Source: Paenibacillus ferrarius
Lineage (GTDB): Bacteria > Bacillota > Bacilli > Paenibacillales > NBRC-103111
Assembly (NCBI RefSeq): GCF_002027705.1
Contig: NZ_MBTG01000018.1
Span: forward strand, 62,001 to 126,000
Direction of reading: 5' to 3'
Length of the DNA stretch: 64,000 nt
Positions 25,755 through 36,143 of this stretch are shown piece by piece. Numbering within the stretch: the first letter of the stretch is position 1; each line of letters begins with the position of its first letter. The notes beneath the pieces were generated by a model that made no database searches, had not been told where the DNA came from, and worked only from the letters and a program-made list of their open reading frames with translations. Position numbers and translations under genes: made by a program.

Positions 25755-27377
25755 CTATTTCTTGTTCAATTTATCATAAATTGCCTTACCTTCTTTAGTA
25801 AACCAATCCTGAGATGCTTTGATAACGTCCTGTCTGCCGGCAGCGTCCGCTTTCTTGATGTATTCATCCAATGCAGTAATCGGTAATGCACCGTTGATAA
25901 TTTTGGCAATATACTCATTTCTCAGGTCGATCAGCGCTCTGCCCTTGGCGAGTTCGACTTCCGTCTGCGGTCTGTACTGGTTGATATTGAATGCAGTAAG
26001 CTGCGCACCCGCTTGAGCAAAACTCTTCATAGCTGTCTCATATCCGCCAAGTAATGCGTTAGGAAGCCAAATGTCCGGTGTATTCCACATTCTATAATAT
26101 AGTTTATAGATGATCTGATCATAAGCAGGCTTCTTCGGAGTCAGCGCGCCATTTACCATATCATAATGAACACCTTCCTTACCGAAATTCACAAATTTCT
26201 GCAGACCCTTATCTTTTAAATAGGTGTTCAGTAAGTCCACAGCTTCGTTCGCGTTTTTCGAATTTTTGGGAATGATATAGAAGTTGGACACAGGAGCCGG
26301 CATTGAATAACCTTTCTGTCCATCTTTCCCTTCTACCGTTGGCAGGAAACTCAGCTTCGCATTGGCATCCGTTTTAGTTAAACCAGCTAGGTAACTAGAA
26401 GGTTCCCAGTAGCCGGCGTACACCGAAGCCGCTTTTCCCGATGACATCTTTTCAGTCACTTGCTGGGATTTATTGAATAAATACTCGTTGTCAATCAAGC
26501 CTTCTTTATATAGCTTATTCAGGTAGGTCAGTAGGTCCTTCAGATACACATCCTGTGCGTCCACCAGCTTGCCATCCTTTACGATGAAAGGTACAGCGAG
26601 GTTAGTTATGCCGGATAACCCGAAAGCTGCGGTAATGACATCCAGTCCGTCAAGCGGATTACCGTTATTGCCGCCTGCAGCTACGAATGGAATCGTTCCC
26701 TTGCCGCTCGGATCTTTGTCCTTCATGGTCTTTAAGAAGGTATATAGCTCGTCGAGATTTTTGGGAGCCTTCAATCCCAGCTTATCCATCCAGTCTTGTC
26801 TAGCTAGAAATCCTGCGCCTAGATCGACGTTATCGAATTTCTGAAACGGAGGAACCGGGATGGCATATTTTTTCCCTTCCAGCGTTACAGCCGTCCAAGC
26901 ATTCTCGGTAACTAATTTACCGACCTCAGTTCCGAATTGCTTGATCGCATCGTCCACTGGCAAGAGAGCTCCTTGAGCGCTGAAACGTTTGAAAATATTC
27001 AAATCATTCGTATAAATCAGATCATACACATCACCAGAAGCAAACATCAAATTGTATGTATCCAATTGATTAGCAGCCGGAATGACATTCCATTCTATGT
27101 TACTGTAACCTGTCTTCTCTTTGATCATATTCAGAAATTGATTATCGTTTGCGCTTGCTCCCTGCTCATAGCCCTTAACTCCTGAATTATCAGGAACGGC
27201 GATCCTAATTTTAGCCGCCTTATTCAACTTTGGTCCCTGAGTCGCAACAGCCTCATTCGTTGCCTTGCCTTCTTGAGTCGTTTTGGTCGCTTCATTACTG
27301 CAGCCAGCAAGGGACACCGTGGCTGAAAGTGCAACTAGTAATGTAGTCATCCACCATTTGTTTAATCTCTTCCGCAT
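25755..27377 (-). CDS. Sugar ABC transporter solute-binding lipoprotein, LplA/YtcQ type
   Basis: Extracellular lipoprotein of 540 aa. The signal peptide ends in a lipobox (SLAGCSNE, cysteine ~26). The mature protein is an extended family-1 binding protein with VKGYEQGASANDNQFLNM, DVYDLIYTND and GYWEPSSYLAGL. This class binds complex oligosaccharides with the LplB/LplC permeases encoded just upstream on the same strand (26-base gap). No ATPase gene is present, which is normal because these systems share MsmX-type ATPases. It is the last gene of the operon. Confidence 0.92.
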   Translation of the reverse strand: MRKRLNKWWMTTLLVALSATVSLAGCSNEATKTTQEGKATNEAVATQGPKLNKAAKIRIAVPDNSGVKGYEQGASANDNQFLNMIKEKTGYSNIEWNVIPAANQLDTYNLMFASGDVYDLIYTNDLNIFKRFSAQGALLPVDDAIKQFGTEVGKLVTENAWTAVTLEGKKYAIPVPPFQKFDNVDLGAGFLARQDWMDKLGLKAPKNLDELYTFLKTMKDKDPSGKGTIPFVAAGGNNGNPLDGLDVITAAFGLSGITNLAVPFIVKDGKLVDAQDVYLKDLLTYLNKLYKEGLIDNEYLFNKSQQVTEKMSSGKAASVYAGYWEPSSYLAGLTKTDANAKLSFLPTVEGKDGQKGYSMPAPVSNFYIIPKNSKNANEAVDLLNTYLKDKGLQKFVNFGKEGVHYDMVNGALTPKKPAYDQIIYKLYYRMWNTPDIWLPNALLGGYETAMKSFAQAGAQLTAFNINQYRPQTEVELAKGRALIDLRNEYIAKIINGALPITALDEYIKKADAAGRQDVIKASQDWFTKEGKAIYDKLNKK

Positions 27378-27403
27378 ATTAATTCCCCCTTCATACTATA
27401 TAG

Positions 27404-28279
27404 CTACTGCTTAACAGCACCTAGCGTCAAGCCTGTGACAAAATACCTTTGTAGAAATGGATAGACAATTAGAATCGGAATCGAAGAAACAAAGATGGCT
27501 GCGGCTCTGAATGTCTCAGAGGCGATATTGGCCAATTGTTCTGGATTTTCCAATCCATTCTTATTGGCTGCAGCCACGACGTTTTGCAAAAATAAAGGTA
27601 AAACCTGAACCTCTTTTTTCGTTAAATACAGTAAAGGATCCATGTAGTTGTTCCATATACCTACCGCACTGAAAATAGCAATTGTCGCAAGCAAAGGCTT
27701 GGAGATCGGAAGCATGATGCGGAACAGAATGGTGAGATTTCCGGCTCCATCGATTCTCGCAGATTCCTCTAAGCTGTAAGGCAGAGACTCGAAGTAATTG
27801 CGCACCAGGATGAGATTGAAAGCGCTCACCATCCCAGGAATGACAAGCACCCACAGATGATTAATTAATCCGGTATTTTTTATGACCATATACGTGGGGA
27901 TCATTCCCCCGTTGAACAGCATCGTGAACACATAAAGAATATTGATGGCCTTGCGACCTACCAAATCTCTTTTCGCAATGGCATACCCCACACAAGCTGT
28001 AAAAAACACTTGAATGGCTGTACCCAGAACGGCGACGAACAAGCTGTTCATAAACGCAGTACGAAAATCGATGCCTGATAATAACACTTGGTAAGCTTTT
28101 AACTGAAAGCCCATTGGCCATAAGCTAACCTGACCGCTGACGACATAAGCTTCCTCACTAACCGATTTCGCTAACAGTGTGATAAACGGTAGGACGCAAA
28201 TGAGACCTACTGTTATCAACAATGTGTAATTAACAACCGTAAATACCTTTTCCCCTGTCTTCATCCTCTTGTCGAACAA
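27404..28279 (-). CDS. Sugar ABC transporter permease, LplC/YtcP type
   Basis: Inner-membrane permease of 291 aa with six helices. The EAA loop is ESARIDGAGNLTILFRIMLPISKPLLATI, and the C-terminus is PFLQRYFVTGLTLGAVKQ, which is diagnostic of the YtcP/LplC subfamily. It lies between the partner permease (27 bases upstream) and the binding protein gene. A homologous C-terminal stump lies at 32509. Confidence 0.93.
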   Translation of the reverse strand: MFDKRMKTGEKVFTVVNYTLLITVGLICVLPFITLLAKSVSEEAYVVSGQVSLWPMGFQLKAYQVLLSGIDFRTAFMNSLFVAVLGTAIQVFFTACVGYAIAKRDLVGRKAINILYVFTMLFNGGMIPTYMVIKNTGLINHLWVLVIPGMVSAFNLILVRNYFESLPYSLEESARIDGAGNLTILFRIMLPISKPLLATIAIFSAVGIWNNYMDPLLYLTKKEVQVLPLFLQNVVAAANKNGLENPEQLANIASETFRAAAIFVSSIPILIVYPFLQRYFVTGLTLGAVKQ

Positions 28280-28306
28280 AGCTATTTGCTCCTCTCTGCT
28301 GCTTAT

Positions 28307-29275
28307 TTACCATATCCCTCGGTTCGAATACTTGCGACTAATCTTATTGGCCGTAACCATCAAGGTAAATCCAATAACGGATACAAACAAACCGACTGCG
28401 GTTGTATAGCTGTAACTACCGTTCTGAATCCCTTCGCGGTATACATAGGTTCCGATAACATCCCCAACACTGTATACAAGGGGATTGTACAGCAGTAGCA
28501 CCTGTTCTGTATCGCTGCCCAATAAGGTAGACACTCTTAGAATAATAATGAAGACGATCGTGCTGGATATGCCTGGGAGCGTAATATGCCACGTTTGTCT
28601 GAGCTTACCTGCACCATCAACGCTGGAAGCGGCATACAGATCGGGATCGATGGACGTTAAAGCTGCCAAGTAAATGATGGCGCTCCAACCGGTTTCTTTC
28701 CAAGCCGTTGATGCGACGAGCACACTTCTGAAGTAACTATCGTCGCCAAGGAACGAAATCGGCGATAGGCCGAACACCTTCAGCATGACATTGATAATGC
28801 CTGTGCTGGGAGACAGGATATCCACAAAAATCCCTGCAATAACCACCCATGAGAGAAAATGCGGAAGATAGGTAAGCGTTTGTGTCATGCGCTTCACAAA
28901 GCCCGTCCTGACTTCATTCAAGAGCAGCGCCAAGATAATGGGCAGTGGAAACTGAAAAATAAATTTGAACAGATTAATCAGCAGCGTATTGCTCAACACA
29001 CTAAAAAATTTAGGATCGCTCAGCAATGTTCGAAAATGCGTCAGTCCTACCCACTTACTATCCAGTATGCCGTCGAATACCCGATAGTTCTTAAATGCGA
29101 TGACGATCCCCAGCATCGGGACATAACTGTAAATCAAAAGCACCAGTAAGGGAATCAAAATAATCAGATATAAATCTAGATTATGCACGATTCTTGCCTT
29201 CAGGCGATTTTTTGTTTTGGGGATCACACCAGCATCTAGAGATTGTATCGCATGGGAGGGTGTAATCTTTGCCAT
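28307..29275 (-). CDS. Sugar ABC transporter permease, LplB/YteP type
   Basis: Inner-membrane permease of 322 aa. The N-terminal part reads LYLIILIPLLVLLIYSYVPM and GIVIAFKNYRVFDGI; the EAA loop is AASSVDGAGKLRQTWHITLPG. The end, ANKISRKYSNRGIW, is typical of LplB. A GAGGTGAT site lies just before ATG. It is the first transporter gene after the kinase gene; the 99-base gap between them could hold a separate promoter. Confidence 0.93.
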   Translation of the reverse strand: MAKITPSHAIQSLDAGVIPKTKNRLKARIVHNLDLYLIILIPLLVLLIYSYVPMLGIVIAFKNYRVFDGILDSKWVGLTHFRTLLSDPKFFSVLSNTLLINLFKFIFQFPLPIILALLLNEVRTGFVKRMTQTLTYLPHFLSWVVIAGIFVDILSPSTGIINVMLKVFGLSPISFLGDDSYFRSVLVASTAWKETGWSAIIYLAALTSIDPDLYAASSVDGAGKLRQTWHITLPGISSTIVFIIILRVSTLLGSDTEQVLLLYNPLVYSVGDVIGTYVYREGIQNGSYSYTTAVGLFVSVIGFTLMVTANKISRKYSNRGIW

Positions 29276-29374
29276 TTCATCACCTCAGCTCCTTGTTGTA
29301 TATCTTTATTTTACGTAAATAGGCCTATCAGCCACAACAGGACAGAAGTAAGATATCTCTGACAAAAATACGGA

Positions 29375-31159
29375 CTATACGCTCCCCGAAGTCTTGAGCT
29401 TCGCAACGGCACGGCAGCCGAGGCCTGGTCCGCTGTAAAACTGCAAGCCGCATTCCTCACCATAATAAACTTGTATACGCTGATGCACGTTCTTCACGCC
29501 GTACCCTCTGGTCTCCGTTTCAAACAACTGCTGAAGTCTCTCTGCTGTCATCCCAACGCCATCATCGATTACTTCTAGATATAGATAAGCTTCTTCCCGA
29601 TAAGCACGGACGACAATGGTTCCGGCCTTCCCTTTCTTCGGCCTGATACCATGAATAACTGCGTTTTCAACTAGCGGTTGCAGAATCATTTTGATCATAA
29701 TCATCTCATCCAGACCTTCTTCGACGTCCGTCATGAACTGAATGGTTCCCCGATAACGGTAATTGATGATCTGCATATACTTGCTGACCTCCATAACCTC
29801 TTCTGCAACGCTGATATGCTCCTTGCCTTCGTTCAAACTCAACCGCAAAAACTTGGCAAGTGATTCGGTCAATTCCGCGATTTCCTTCGCTTCTATTCGT
29901 AAAGCGCTCCATTGAATAATATCTAAGGTGTTGTAGACAAAGTGCGGGTTTATTTGGGCATACAACAGTTTCATTTCGGACTCTTGTTTACTGATTTGTG
30001 CCTGATACACCTCTTCAATCAGAGCTTTAATTCGCGTGCTCATCTTATTAAAAGAGCGCTGCAACCGCGCATATTCATCATTTCCACGAATATTGTCTTC
30101 CGTCTCAAAATTCCCTTTTTCCGCATGTTTGATGAGCTTTATCAGCTTTTTCAACCGTTTGGTGATACTTCCCGATATGATGAAAGCAGTGATGATCGCG
30201 ATAACCGAGACTACCCCCGCCAAAGCGAGCATGAAGTTCTGAATCCACCTGCTGTTCATGCCAAGATGCTTTTCTGTCATGAGCAGCGCAATTTGCCAGT
30301 CCAGACCTTTCGTCTTGCTGTAAACTGCATAATTGGTTCTCTCCGCAGGTCCGAAGCTGATTATTCCCTCTTCATCTTCCTCATCCGGCAAAGACTCCAA
30401 GAAGAGGTCGCTTGTACCGCTGCCTCCTGCCATTAATTGCGCCATTCCAATTCGCTTGCTAGGGCTCATGACAAGTGTTTCCGCGCCATCAGGCAGCCGG
30501 ATATCATTCAGAATATTCCAGATAGATTTGGCATCCAGCTCGACCATCACATAGCCCAGCACGTGCTGAAATCGGTTAATATCCTTGATTTCTTTGATAA
30601 AGAGGACCTCATCCCCTTGCACGATGCTTAGATGTTCCACTTCGCTGGCATAGAACCACTTTTCTTTGATTGTGCCGTCCAAAAGGGGTTGTAAACCAGC
30701 TTCAAGTTGAAGCTGGTCGATGCCCAAGAAATTAGGGCTAGCCGAGACGAAGGCTGGATTCCCTTTCATAAAATAGCTGACCTTGAGCACGTTGCTCTTG
30801 CCCACGTAATTGCTTACGTTTTTGTTCAGCAGATTAAAAAAATCAATCACTTCCCCCGAAGTCAAAGCTCGCTCAGATACCGTTCTTAGAATGAGTTGAA
30901 TATCATAATTGCTTTGCGTCAGATCGGCAATGTTATAGGCGGTTTCAATACCGAAGGCGATGTTTTTCTCCGCCTGCTTCAAGGTTTCCAAATAAGCCTT
31001 GCCTGTCTGTTCAACCACCGACTTATGAATCGTAATATAGGAGAAATAGACCAATACCATAACCGGAATAATGATTAAAATTAAATAGGAAATAACCAGC
31101 TTGGTCCGCAAGTTGATGCTATAGTAAACGCCACTGAGCTTGTTTATCAGTTTTCTCAT
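29375..31159 (-). CDS. YesM-type sensor histidine kinase
   Basis: Membrane kinase of 594 aa. TM1 is VISYLILIIIPVMVLVYFS, then a ~260-aa extracellular Cache-like sensor domain, TM2 (FMLALAGVVSVIAIITAFII), a HAMP domain, the phosphoacceptor motif YAQINPHFVYNTLDIIQ, and an HATPase domain with VENAVIHGIRP and VIDDGVGM. It is expected to sense extracellular sugar or the liganded binding protein and to phosphorylate the regulator encoded just upstream, with which it overlaps by four bases. The transporter genes follow, so the set forms a self-regulated uptake module. Confidence 0.93.
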   Translation of the reverse strand: MRKLINKLSGVYYSINLRTKLVISYLILIIIPVMVLVYFSYITIHKSVVEQTGKAYLETLKQAEKNIAFGIETAYNIADLTQSNYDIQLILRTVSERALTSGEVIDFFNLLNKNVSNYVGKSNVLKVSYFMKGNPAFVSASPNFLGIDQLQLEAGLQPLLDGTIKEKWFYASEVEHLSIVQGDEVLFIKEIKDINRFQHVLGYVMVELDAKSIWNILNDIRLPDGAETLVMSPSKRIGMAQLMAGGSGTSDLFLESLPDEEDEEGIISFGPAERTNYAVYSKTKGLDWQIALLMTEKHLGMNSRWIQNFMLALAGVVSVIAIITAFIISGSITKRLKKLIKLIKHAEKGNFETEDNIRGNDEYARLQRSFNKMSTRIKALIEEVYQAQISKQESEMKLLYAQINPHFVYNTLDIIQWSALRIEAKEIAELTESLAKFLRLSLNEGKEHISVAEEVMEVSKYMQIINYRYRGTIQFMTDVEEGLDEMIMIKMILQPLVENAVIHGIRPKKGKAGTIVVRAYREEAYLYLEVIDDGVGMTAERLQQLFETETRGYGVKNVHQRIQVYYGEECGLQFYSGPGLGCRAVAKLKTSGSV

Positions 31160-32250
31160 AGCATTTTCTCCCGATATTCCATAGGGTTGACGCCTACTAC
31201 TTTTTTGAATATTTTGGTGAAATAGTGCGTATCTTGGTACCCGACCTGATTCGCTACTTCATATATTTTGATTGAGGCGTCCTTGAGCAGCACCTGCGCC
31301 TTCTTTAATCTTACATGCGTGATATAATCGTTAATCGTGTGTCCCGTTTCCTTTTTGAATAACGTCTGAAGATGTCCAGGAGACATGAATACTTCCGCCG
31401 CCAGCTGCCCGATCGTCAGATTCTGATAGTAGACTTTATGAATAATGCTCTCAACATCCCGAATAATCCTTCGGGACTTGCTGTTTCGCAACTCATTCGA
31501 AGCTTTCTCCAAATAAACCAACTTTTCGAGCACAAACATCTCGATTTGCTGAGGGCTCTGCATGGATCTGAATTGGTGCAAGGACTCTTTAACCTCCTGG
31601 GCAATTGCAGACTCTATATGCGTGGCTGCGCTTCGAATCGCTTTAATTAGAAGCTCGCTGCAAATGGTCGTCAAAAACAGCATACTTTCCATTTTCAATT
31701 GTCGAATCGTAATAAAAAGTTGCTGGACCTCAGCTGTTAGCGCTTCTGTCTGTCCCGTGCTGCACAATCCTATGATCTTCTCCACAGAATCCACGATCAC
31801 CGGCAATCCTGTCGATGAAATACTGCCTGAATAATATTGGCTAACGTCGTCTTTTAATCGTTTCTCAGCTCTCTCCTTATCTAGCTTAGCGACAACTTTG
31901 CCTACAACCTGCTTTAATTCCTCCCGATTGAAAGGCTTTAATATATAATCAATTGCATCCAATTTAATCGATGCTTTCACATACTGAATATCTTGATGAG
32001 CGCTGATCATAATCACCATTACCGCAGGCTGCTCATGTTTCAACTTGTCTACAAATTGGATGCCGTCCATTACCGGCATCACAACATCCGTAATCACGAT
32101 ATTTGGCCGCAGATCGCGGGCAACGAGCAGAGCTTCCGCCCCGTCTTCCGCTTCCCCCGTAATCTCGATACCCAGACTATCCCAGTCGATGAGATCTCGC
32201 AGGCCTTCCCTCGAAATATAATCGTCGTCGACAAGCATCATTGTATACAT
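31156..32250 (-). CDS. YesN-type response regulator with AraC output
   Basis: Regulator of about 364 aa. It has a receiver domain (MLVDDDYISREGL; aspartate in IVITDVVMPVMDG; YILKP), a ~130-aa linker with predicted helices, and a C-terminal AraC pair (IGQLAAEVFMSPGHLQTLFKK; IYEVANQVGYQDTHYFTKIF). I place the start at the ATG at 32250 because AAGGAGGTCC lies eight bases before it; the longer frame from TTG at 32271 would put that site inside the gene. An imperfect dyad GAGAGCGTTCTC at 32276-32287 just upstream could be an operator or a weak cre site. Confidence 0.92.
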   Translation of the reverse strand: MYTMMLVDDDYISREGLRDLIDWDSLGIEITGEAEDGAEALLVARDLRPNIVITDVVMPVMDGIQFVDKLKHEQPAVMVIMISAHQDIQYVKASIKLDAIDYILKPFNREELKQVVGKVVAKLDKERAEKRLKDDVSQYYSGSISSTGLPVIVDSVEKIIGLCSTGQTEALTAEVQQLFITIRQLKMESMLFLTTICSELLIKAIRSAATHIESAIAQEVKESLHQFRSMQSPQQIEMFVLEKLVYLEKASNELRNSKSRRIIRDVESIIHKVYYQNLTIGQLAAEVFMSPGHLQTLFKKETGHTINDYITHVRLKKAQVLLKDASIKIYEVANQVGYQDTHYFTKIFKKVVGVNPMEYREKML

Positions 32251-32508
32251 GGGCAGGGACCTCCTTGGCAATTTGAGAGCGTTCTCTTAATTGTATCTTA
32301 CTGCGATAGATTTGCTCAATCAGAATGTAAAGTAATGTGGTGGTGAGTGGTGAATCTTATTCCCCTGATCGCTGGTAATAACACCGAGTCCCAACATCGT
32401 TTGAATTGCGGCCTTAGACCGATGGAATCCTCCCATTTTTAACTTATCTGGGTTTTGCATCTATGGATATCAGAACGCGCGCACACGCCCTGTTTCTCCC
32501 GTTCATGT

Positions 32509-32655
32509 CTATTGCTTGACAACGCCCAGCGTCATACCCATCACAAAGTATTTTTGCAGAAACGGGTACACTAGCAGAATCGGTAGCGTTGAGACGATAA
32601 TAGCCGCGGCCCGGAACGTCTTGGAGGCGATATGCACTATGTCGGCCTTCAAGAA
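32509..32655 (-). pseudogene. LplC/YtcP permease C-terminal stump
   Basis: Encodes ASKTFRAAAIIVSTLPILL and ends YFVMGMTLGVVKQ, closely similar to the end of the intact permease (27404-28279) but distinct, so it comes from a second, lost transporter. Upstream the frame runs into the terminator hairpin of the glycoside hydrolase gene. It may be the relic of a transporter once paired with the glycosidases or with the kinase stump at 39.9 kb. Confidence 0.75.
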
Positions 32656-32699
32656 AAAGGACCCCAAATTCCACTTTGCAGTGGAATTTGGGGTCCTTT
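32656..32699 (-). terminator. Terminator with a perfect 20-bp stem
   Basis: Left and right arms of 20 bp pair perfectly around the 4-nt loop TTGC. Read on the minus strand, the stem is followed by TTTTTC. It lies 69 bases after the stop of the glycoside hydrolase gene and directly abuts the permease stump. Confidence 0.85.
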
Positions 32700-32767
32700 C
32701 ATGTGTAAATTGGGACGTTCCCATTCCATGCGAACGATTTTGGAACTACCCCCTTATCGTACGATCG

Positions 32768-35700
32768 TTACGGCTTTTCGCCCGTAGCCGCAAGGATGAA
32801 CAAGATGCTGTTTTTATTGCTGACAATGTCGATAGATTGAATGATCTTGTTCGGTTGGGGATTATCAAATACCGAGACGAATAATGCCCGTTCCCCCGTC
32901 GCGTGCGTAATCACCTTCTCTCCAATCGGTACGGCAGGATCAATTCCAGGCACATACCAATCGTTGATGTTCACCTTGTTGAGCAGCTCGTGCGTGGCCG
33001 TCGTGCCGTCGTCATAATGCAGGATGAACTCTCCTAGTTTCGCTCCCTTGGCGGCATCGACATACATTGCCGTATACAAAAAACCGACTTTCGCCAGAGC
33101 TTTGCCGACGGGGATCCCTTTAATCCGAGCAGGAATATTCGGACGGATGACACCACCCAGTGTTGCGACGGAAACCGGAGCGCTGCGATCCTTGATATCG
33201 AACGGGACGCCTCCCACCGCACGTTTCCCAGTTTTGAAATCCGTCGCACCCAAATTGTCTGTGCCGAGATCCGCCCAGCCGCCTTGCCCATCCCCAGCCG
33301 TCTCATCCGTGTAGGTCTGGTTCATCGCCGTGGTCAGGTCGAGATACTCTTTTTTAGCATCAACAATCTGATTCGGCACCACCACCGAACCGATCTCCCC
33401 TACGTATGTCAAGGAGATGTCGTCGAGCAGCACCTTGCCGGCACCCGAATAAATGCCGAAGCCGATCGACTGTTTCACCGTAGGCGTTACGGGCACTTCA
33501 AAATCGAAGATCAACGGTACAAATTCCGTGTCCGAGATATCGGCCAAATAACCATCCTTCGTATTGTTCACACTCGGCGAACGATCATAGAAGAAGGTAT
33601 AGGCCTTCAAACTTGAATCCCCGGCAAGCCGTTTGAAATACGCGGTAAGTCTGTATTTGCCCGGCTTGTGCAGCTCCGTATCCTCAAATACGTAGACTCG
33701 TCCTCCCCCACCGGATGTAAGCTCCATGCTGTAATTGCCGGTACGCGCCGTTTGGCTGAGAATAATTTTCGCCTGCGTATCGTTCGGATTTAGCTTATCC
33801 CTGAATATCCAGCCCGTCGGAATGACGCCCTGCAACCCCATCGCTGGATCGCCCAGCACCTCTTCGAAGCTTTCATTCGTGTGGAGCGGAACCTCGCCAA
33901 GCAACGTGGTCTTCGTTAATTCGAGTGGCTGGCTGCTGATGATGTAAGCTGTGCTCTTGACACGGAAGACCGTTTTGCCGTTCTCCGTCGTAACCGGAAC
34001 CGTTTGACCATAGATGTCAGTCACCTGCATAATGCCGCCTGATGCTTCAATCGCATATTCGCCGATCGCTGATCCGAGCATACTCAGGTATGTGCCGTCC
34101 GCTCTGCGGAAGTAGTGACGGATAGTAAAGTTATCGCTTGCGGCAAATGTATATTTCCCAAGATACCGATCCGCCTTGCGAATTTGGTTCTGAAAAGCCG
34201 CGACTACCTGAAAATCAGCATTCGGCGTCATCGTAAACCGACTGAAAAACACGTCCATCAAGCCCATATTGATGAAGCGGTCATACCCTCTCTCCAAAAA
34301 CATCGCAAACCACTCAATCGTCTTGAATTCGCGCGCTTTTTTGTTAAACAAGGTATACCACATATGCTCGGACATCCAGTAAGGAACACCCGGGCGTTTC
34401 TCCTTGAGCTTGTCGATCCATATATCCGTCTTGGCCGTCCCGCCGTAAGCATGAAGATTAAATACATCAAAGTAGCCCTCAGCATACTGATCTTCCAGCA
34501 GTTGCAACGGCATCTGACTGTCGGCAGCATCGCTGTCGGAGAATCCGCTAGTTGAAATCAGCGCGTCCGGGTCGGCTCGTTTCGCTTCCTGATATGCGAT
34601 TCTCAACATTTGGGCGTACAGCTCCGTCGAGCCCGGGAAGGCGGAAGGATCGGCCGGCGGATGGAAGTTGACCTCGTTGTAAATCTCCCAAACCTTCACA
34701 TCGTCTTTGTAACGGGAAACCGTCTGGTAGACATAGTTCGCCCACTCTTGCAGATCACGAGGCAGCCAGCGCTCCGGCCGCTTGGCCAGATCACTCTTGG
34801 CTTGAATCTCCGGCGGAGATGGAATACCTGCCCATTGTGGCAAATATCCAAGTGTTCCGAGTATGTCCATGCCAGCTTCCCTTGCTTTGGCGACGTAAGC
34901 ATCCGTCTTCTCCCAGTCGAACGCTCCTTTCACTGGCTCAACGATCCGCCAGCGGAAAGGACTGCGTGTCGTCTTCACGTTCATGCCCTTCAATATCGCC
35001 GGGTCAAAATCGTCCAACAGATACGTGCCATAATAGTCGGCAAGCTGGCCGTCCGGGCTGGATGCATCGTTTGCCGGCAAAACGGCGATCCCGGTATCCC
35101 AGGTAGTCAGGAGCTGACCCTCGTAAGAAACCGTCGTCTGCAGATTGTAGTAGCCGCGTCCCGCTAGCTCAGGCAACGCAATCTCATGGATATGATATCT
35201 CCTGTCACTCTGCGAAAGAACCGTAATCTCTTTCTCCATGACAGGCTCCCCGTCCGCATTATTTGCTTTGATCTTCACCTGGTAACTCTTAGATGAATCA
35301 GACATGTTAAGAGCGACGAACGGAGTTATTACAGGTGCGCCTTCTGTAAATACCGATTTTTCCGGTCTGCCTACAGGCGTCAAGCTGTGGTAACCTATTG
35401 TCCGATGCCAATTCGTACGCCTGTGCTCGATTTCCTTCAAGCCGTTGACTGCTAGTAAGCTCGTATCAGCATCGCCCGTGAATACAATCCCAGGACTCAC
35501 TGTGAGCTCCGCCGCCGACAATGCTCTGGTCGATATTTTCAGCGCCTCGGTATGGAACGGCTCCGACTTGTCAACCTCGAATCGATATGGCAGCAGATCG
35601 CTGCGGATCGGTCCCGCCATCGGTGCCGATTGTTTCAGCACACCATTGACATATAACCGTAGCTCCGTCCCCCAAGTTATGGCGACATTGATACGCTGCC

Positions 35701-36106
35701 CAGGTGTGTAAGTAAATGTAGTGTCCAGAGCTTTCTGCGTGTTGACCCCGTCTCGCAATATGAATGCGAGACCGCGTTCCGGCCGGGCAGGAACATAGAT
35801 ACCCATGAGCGTATTCCCGATCTCTTTGGTCGGCGATACCTTGAACACATAATCCCAATCGTTGCCGAACTGCTCAAAATCTTTATCGATCCGCATCGTT
35901 AACTGTATCGTCCCCTGATCGGGGCGCAAGATGCCAGGGGCATAATCTTGAAACAGCGTCTCCGACTCGGTAAAGTACGCATTCGCGTCAGGCGCCTCAA
36001 TGGCTGCTGCCCCCACCGACACCGGTACCGCCAGCGTTAACAGCAACGATAGCACCAGCAGCAACAATAATCCCCGTCTGGCTTTTTTCCTTCCGTATAG
36101 GCTCAT
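32768..36106 (-). CDS. Secreted multidomain glycoside hydrolase, clan GH-A-like
   Basis: Extracellular protein of 1112 aa. Order: signal peptide (1 to ~33); a LamG/concanavalin-like domain (~35-200); a linker Ig-like part; a (beta/alpha)8 catalytic domain (~350-650), with acid/base E478 in WEIYNEVN and probable nucleophile E580 in YWMSEHMW, the spacing seen in GH39/GH5-type enzymes; carbohydrate-binding-like beta-sandwiches to the end (SMELTSGGGGRVYVF; VLLDDISLTYVGEIG). The family number and substrate are not certain. It is encoded 37 bases after the beta-helix gene on the same strand, so the pair is probably co-transcribed. Confidence 0.82.
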   Translation of the reverse strand: MSLYGRKKARRGLLLLLVLSLLLTLAVPVSVGAAAIEAPDANAYFTESETLFQDYAPGILRPDQGTIQLTMRIDKDFEQFGNDWDYVFKVSPTKEIGNTLMGIYVPARPERGLAFILRDGVNTQKALDTTFTYTPGQRINVAITWGTELRLYVNGVLKQSAPMAGPIRSDLLPYRFEVDKSEPFHTEALKISTRALSAAELTVSPGIVFTGDADTSLLAVNGLKEIEHRRTNWHRTIGYHSLTPVGRPEKSVFTEGAPVITPFVALNMSDSSKSYQVKIKANNADGEPVMEKEITVLSQSDRRYHIHEIALPELAGRGYYNLQTTVSYEGQLLTTWDTGIAVLPANDASSPDGQLADYYGTYLLDDFDPAILKGMNVKTTRSPFRWRIVEPVKGAFDWEKTDAYVAKAREAGMDILGTLGYLPQWAGIPSPPEIQAKSDLAKRPERWLPRDLQEWANYVYQTVSRYKDDVKVWEIYNEVNFHPPADPSAFPGSTELYAQMLRIAYQEAKRADPDALISTSGFSDSDAADSQMPLQLLEDQYAEGYFDVFNLHAYGGTAKTDIWIDKLKEKRPGVPYWMSEHMWYTLFNKKAREFKTIEWFAMFLERGYDRFINMGLMDVFFSRFTMTPNADFQVVAAFQNQIRKADRYLGKYTFAASDNFTIRHYFRRADGTYLSMLGSAIGEYAIEASGGIMQVTDIYGQTVPVTTENGKTVFRVKSTAYIISSQPLELTKTTLLGEVPLHTNESFEEVLGDPAMGLQGVIPTGWIFRDKLNPNDTQAKIILSQTARTGNYSMELTSGGGGRVYVFEDTELHKPGKYRLTAYFKRLAGDSSLKAYTFFYDRSPSVNNTKDGYLADISDTEFVPLIFDFEVPVTPTVKQSIGFGIYSGAGKVLLDDISLTYVGEIGSVVVPNQIVDAKKEYLDLTTAMNQTYTDETAGDGQGGWADLGTDNLGATDFKTGKRAVGGVPFDIKDRSAPVSVATLGGVIRPNIPARIKGIPVGKALAKVGFLYTAMYVDAAKGAKLGEFILHYDDGTTATHELLNKVNINDWYVPGIDPAVPIGEKVITHATGERALFVSVFDNPQPNKIIQSIDIVSNKNSILFILAATGEKP

Positions 36107-36143
36107 TTTTCTACCTCCGTAGGTTCCCTTCTTCAGTTAACAG

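Noticed and set aside
32444..32674. Minus-strand 76-codon frame overlapping the permease stump
   Set aside because: Frame-shifted shadow of the permease C-terminus running through the terminator hairpin.
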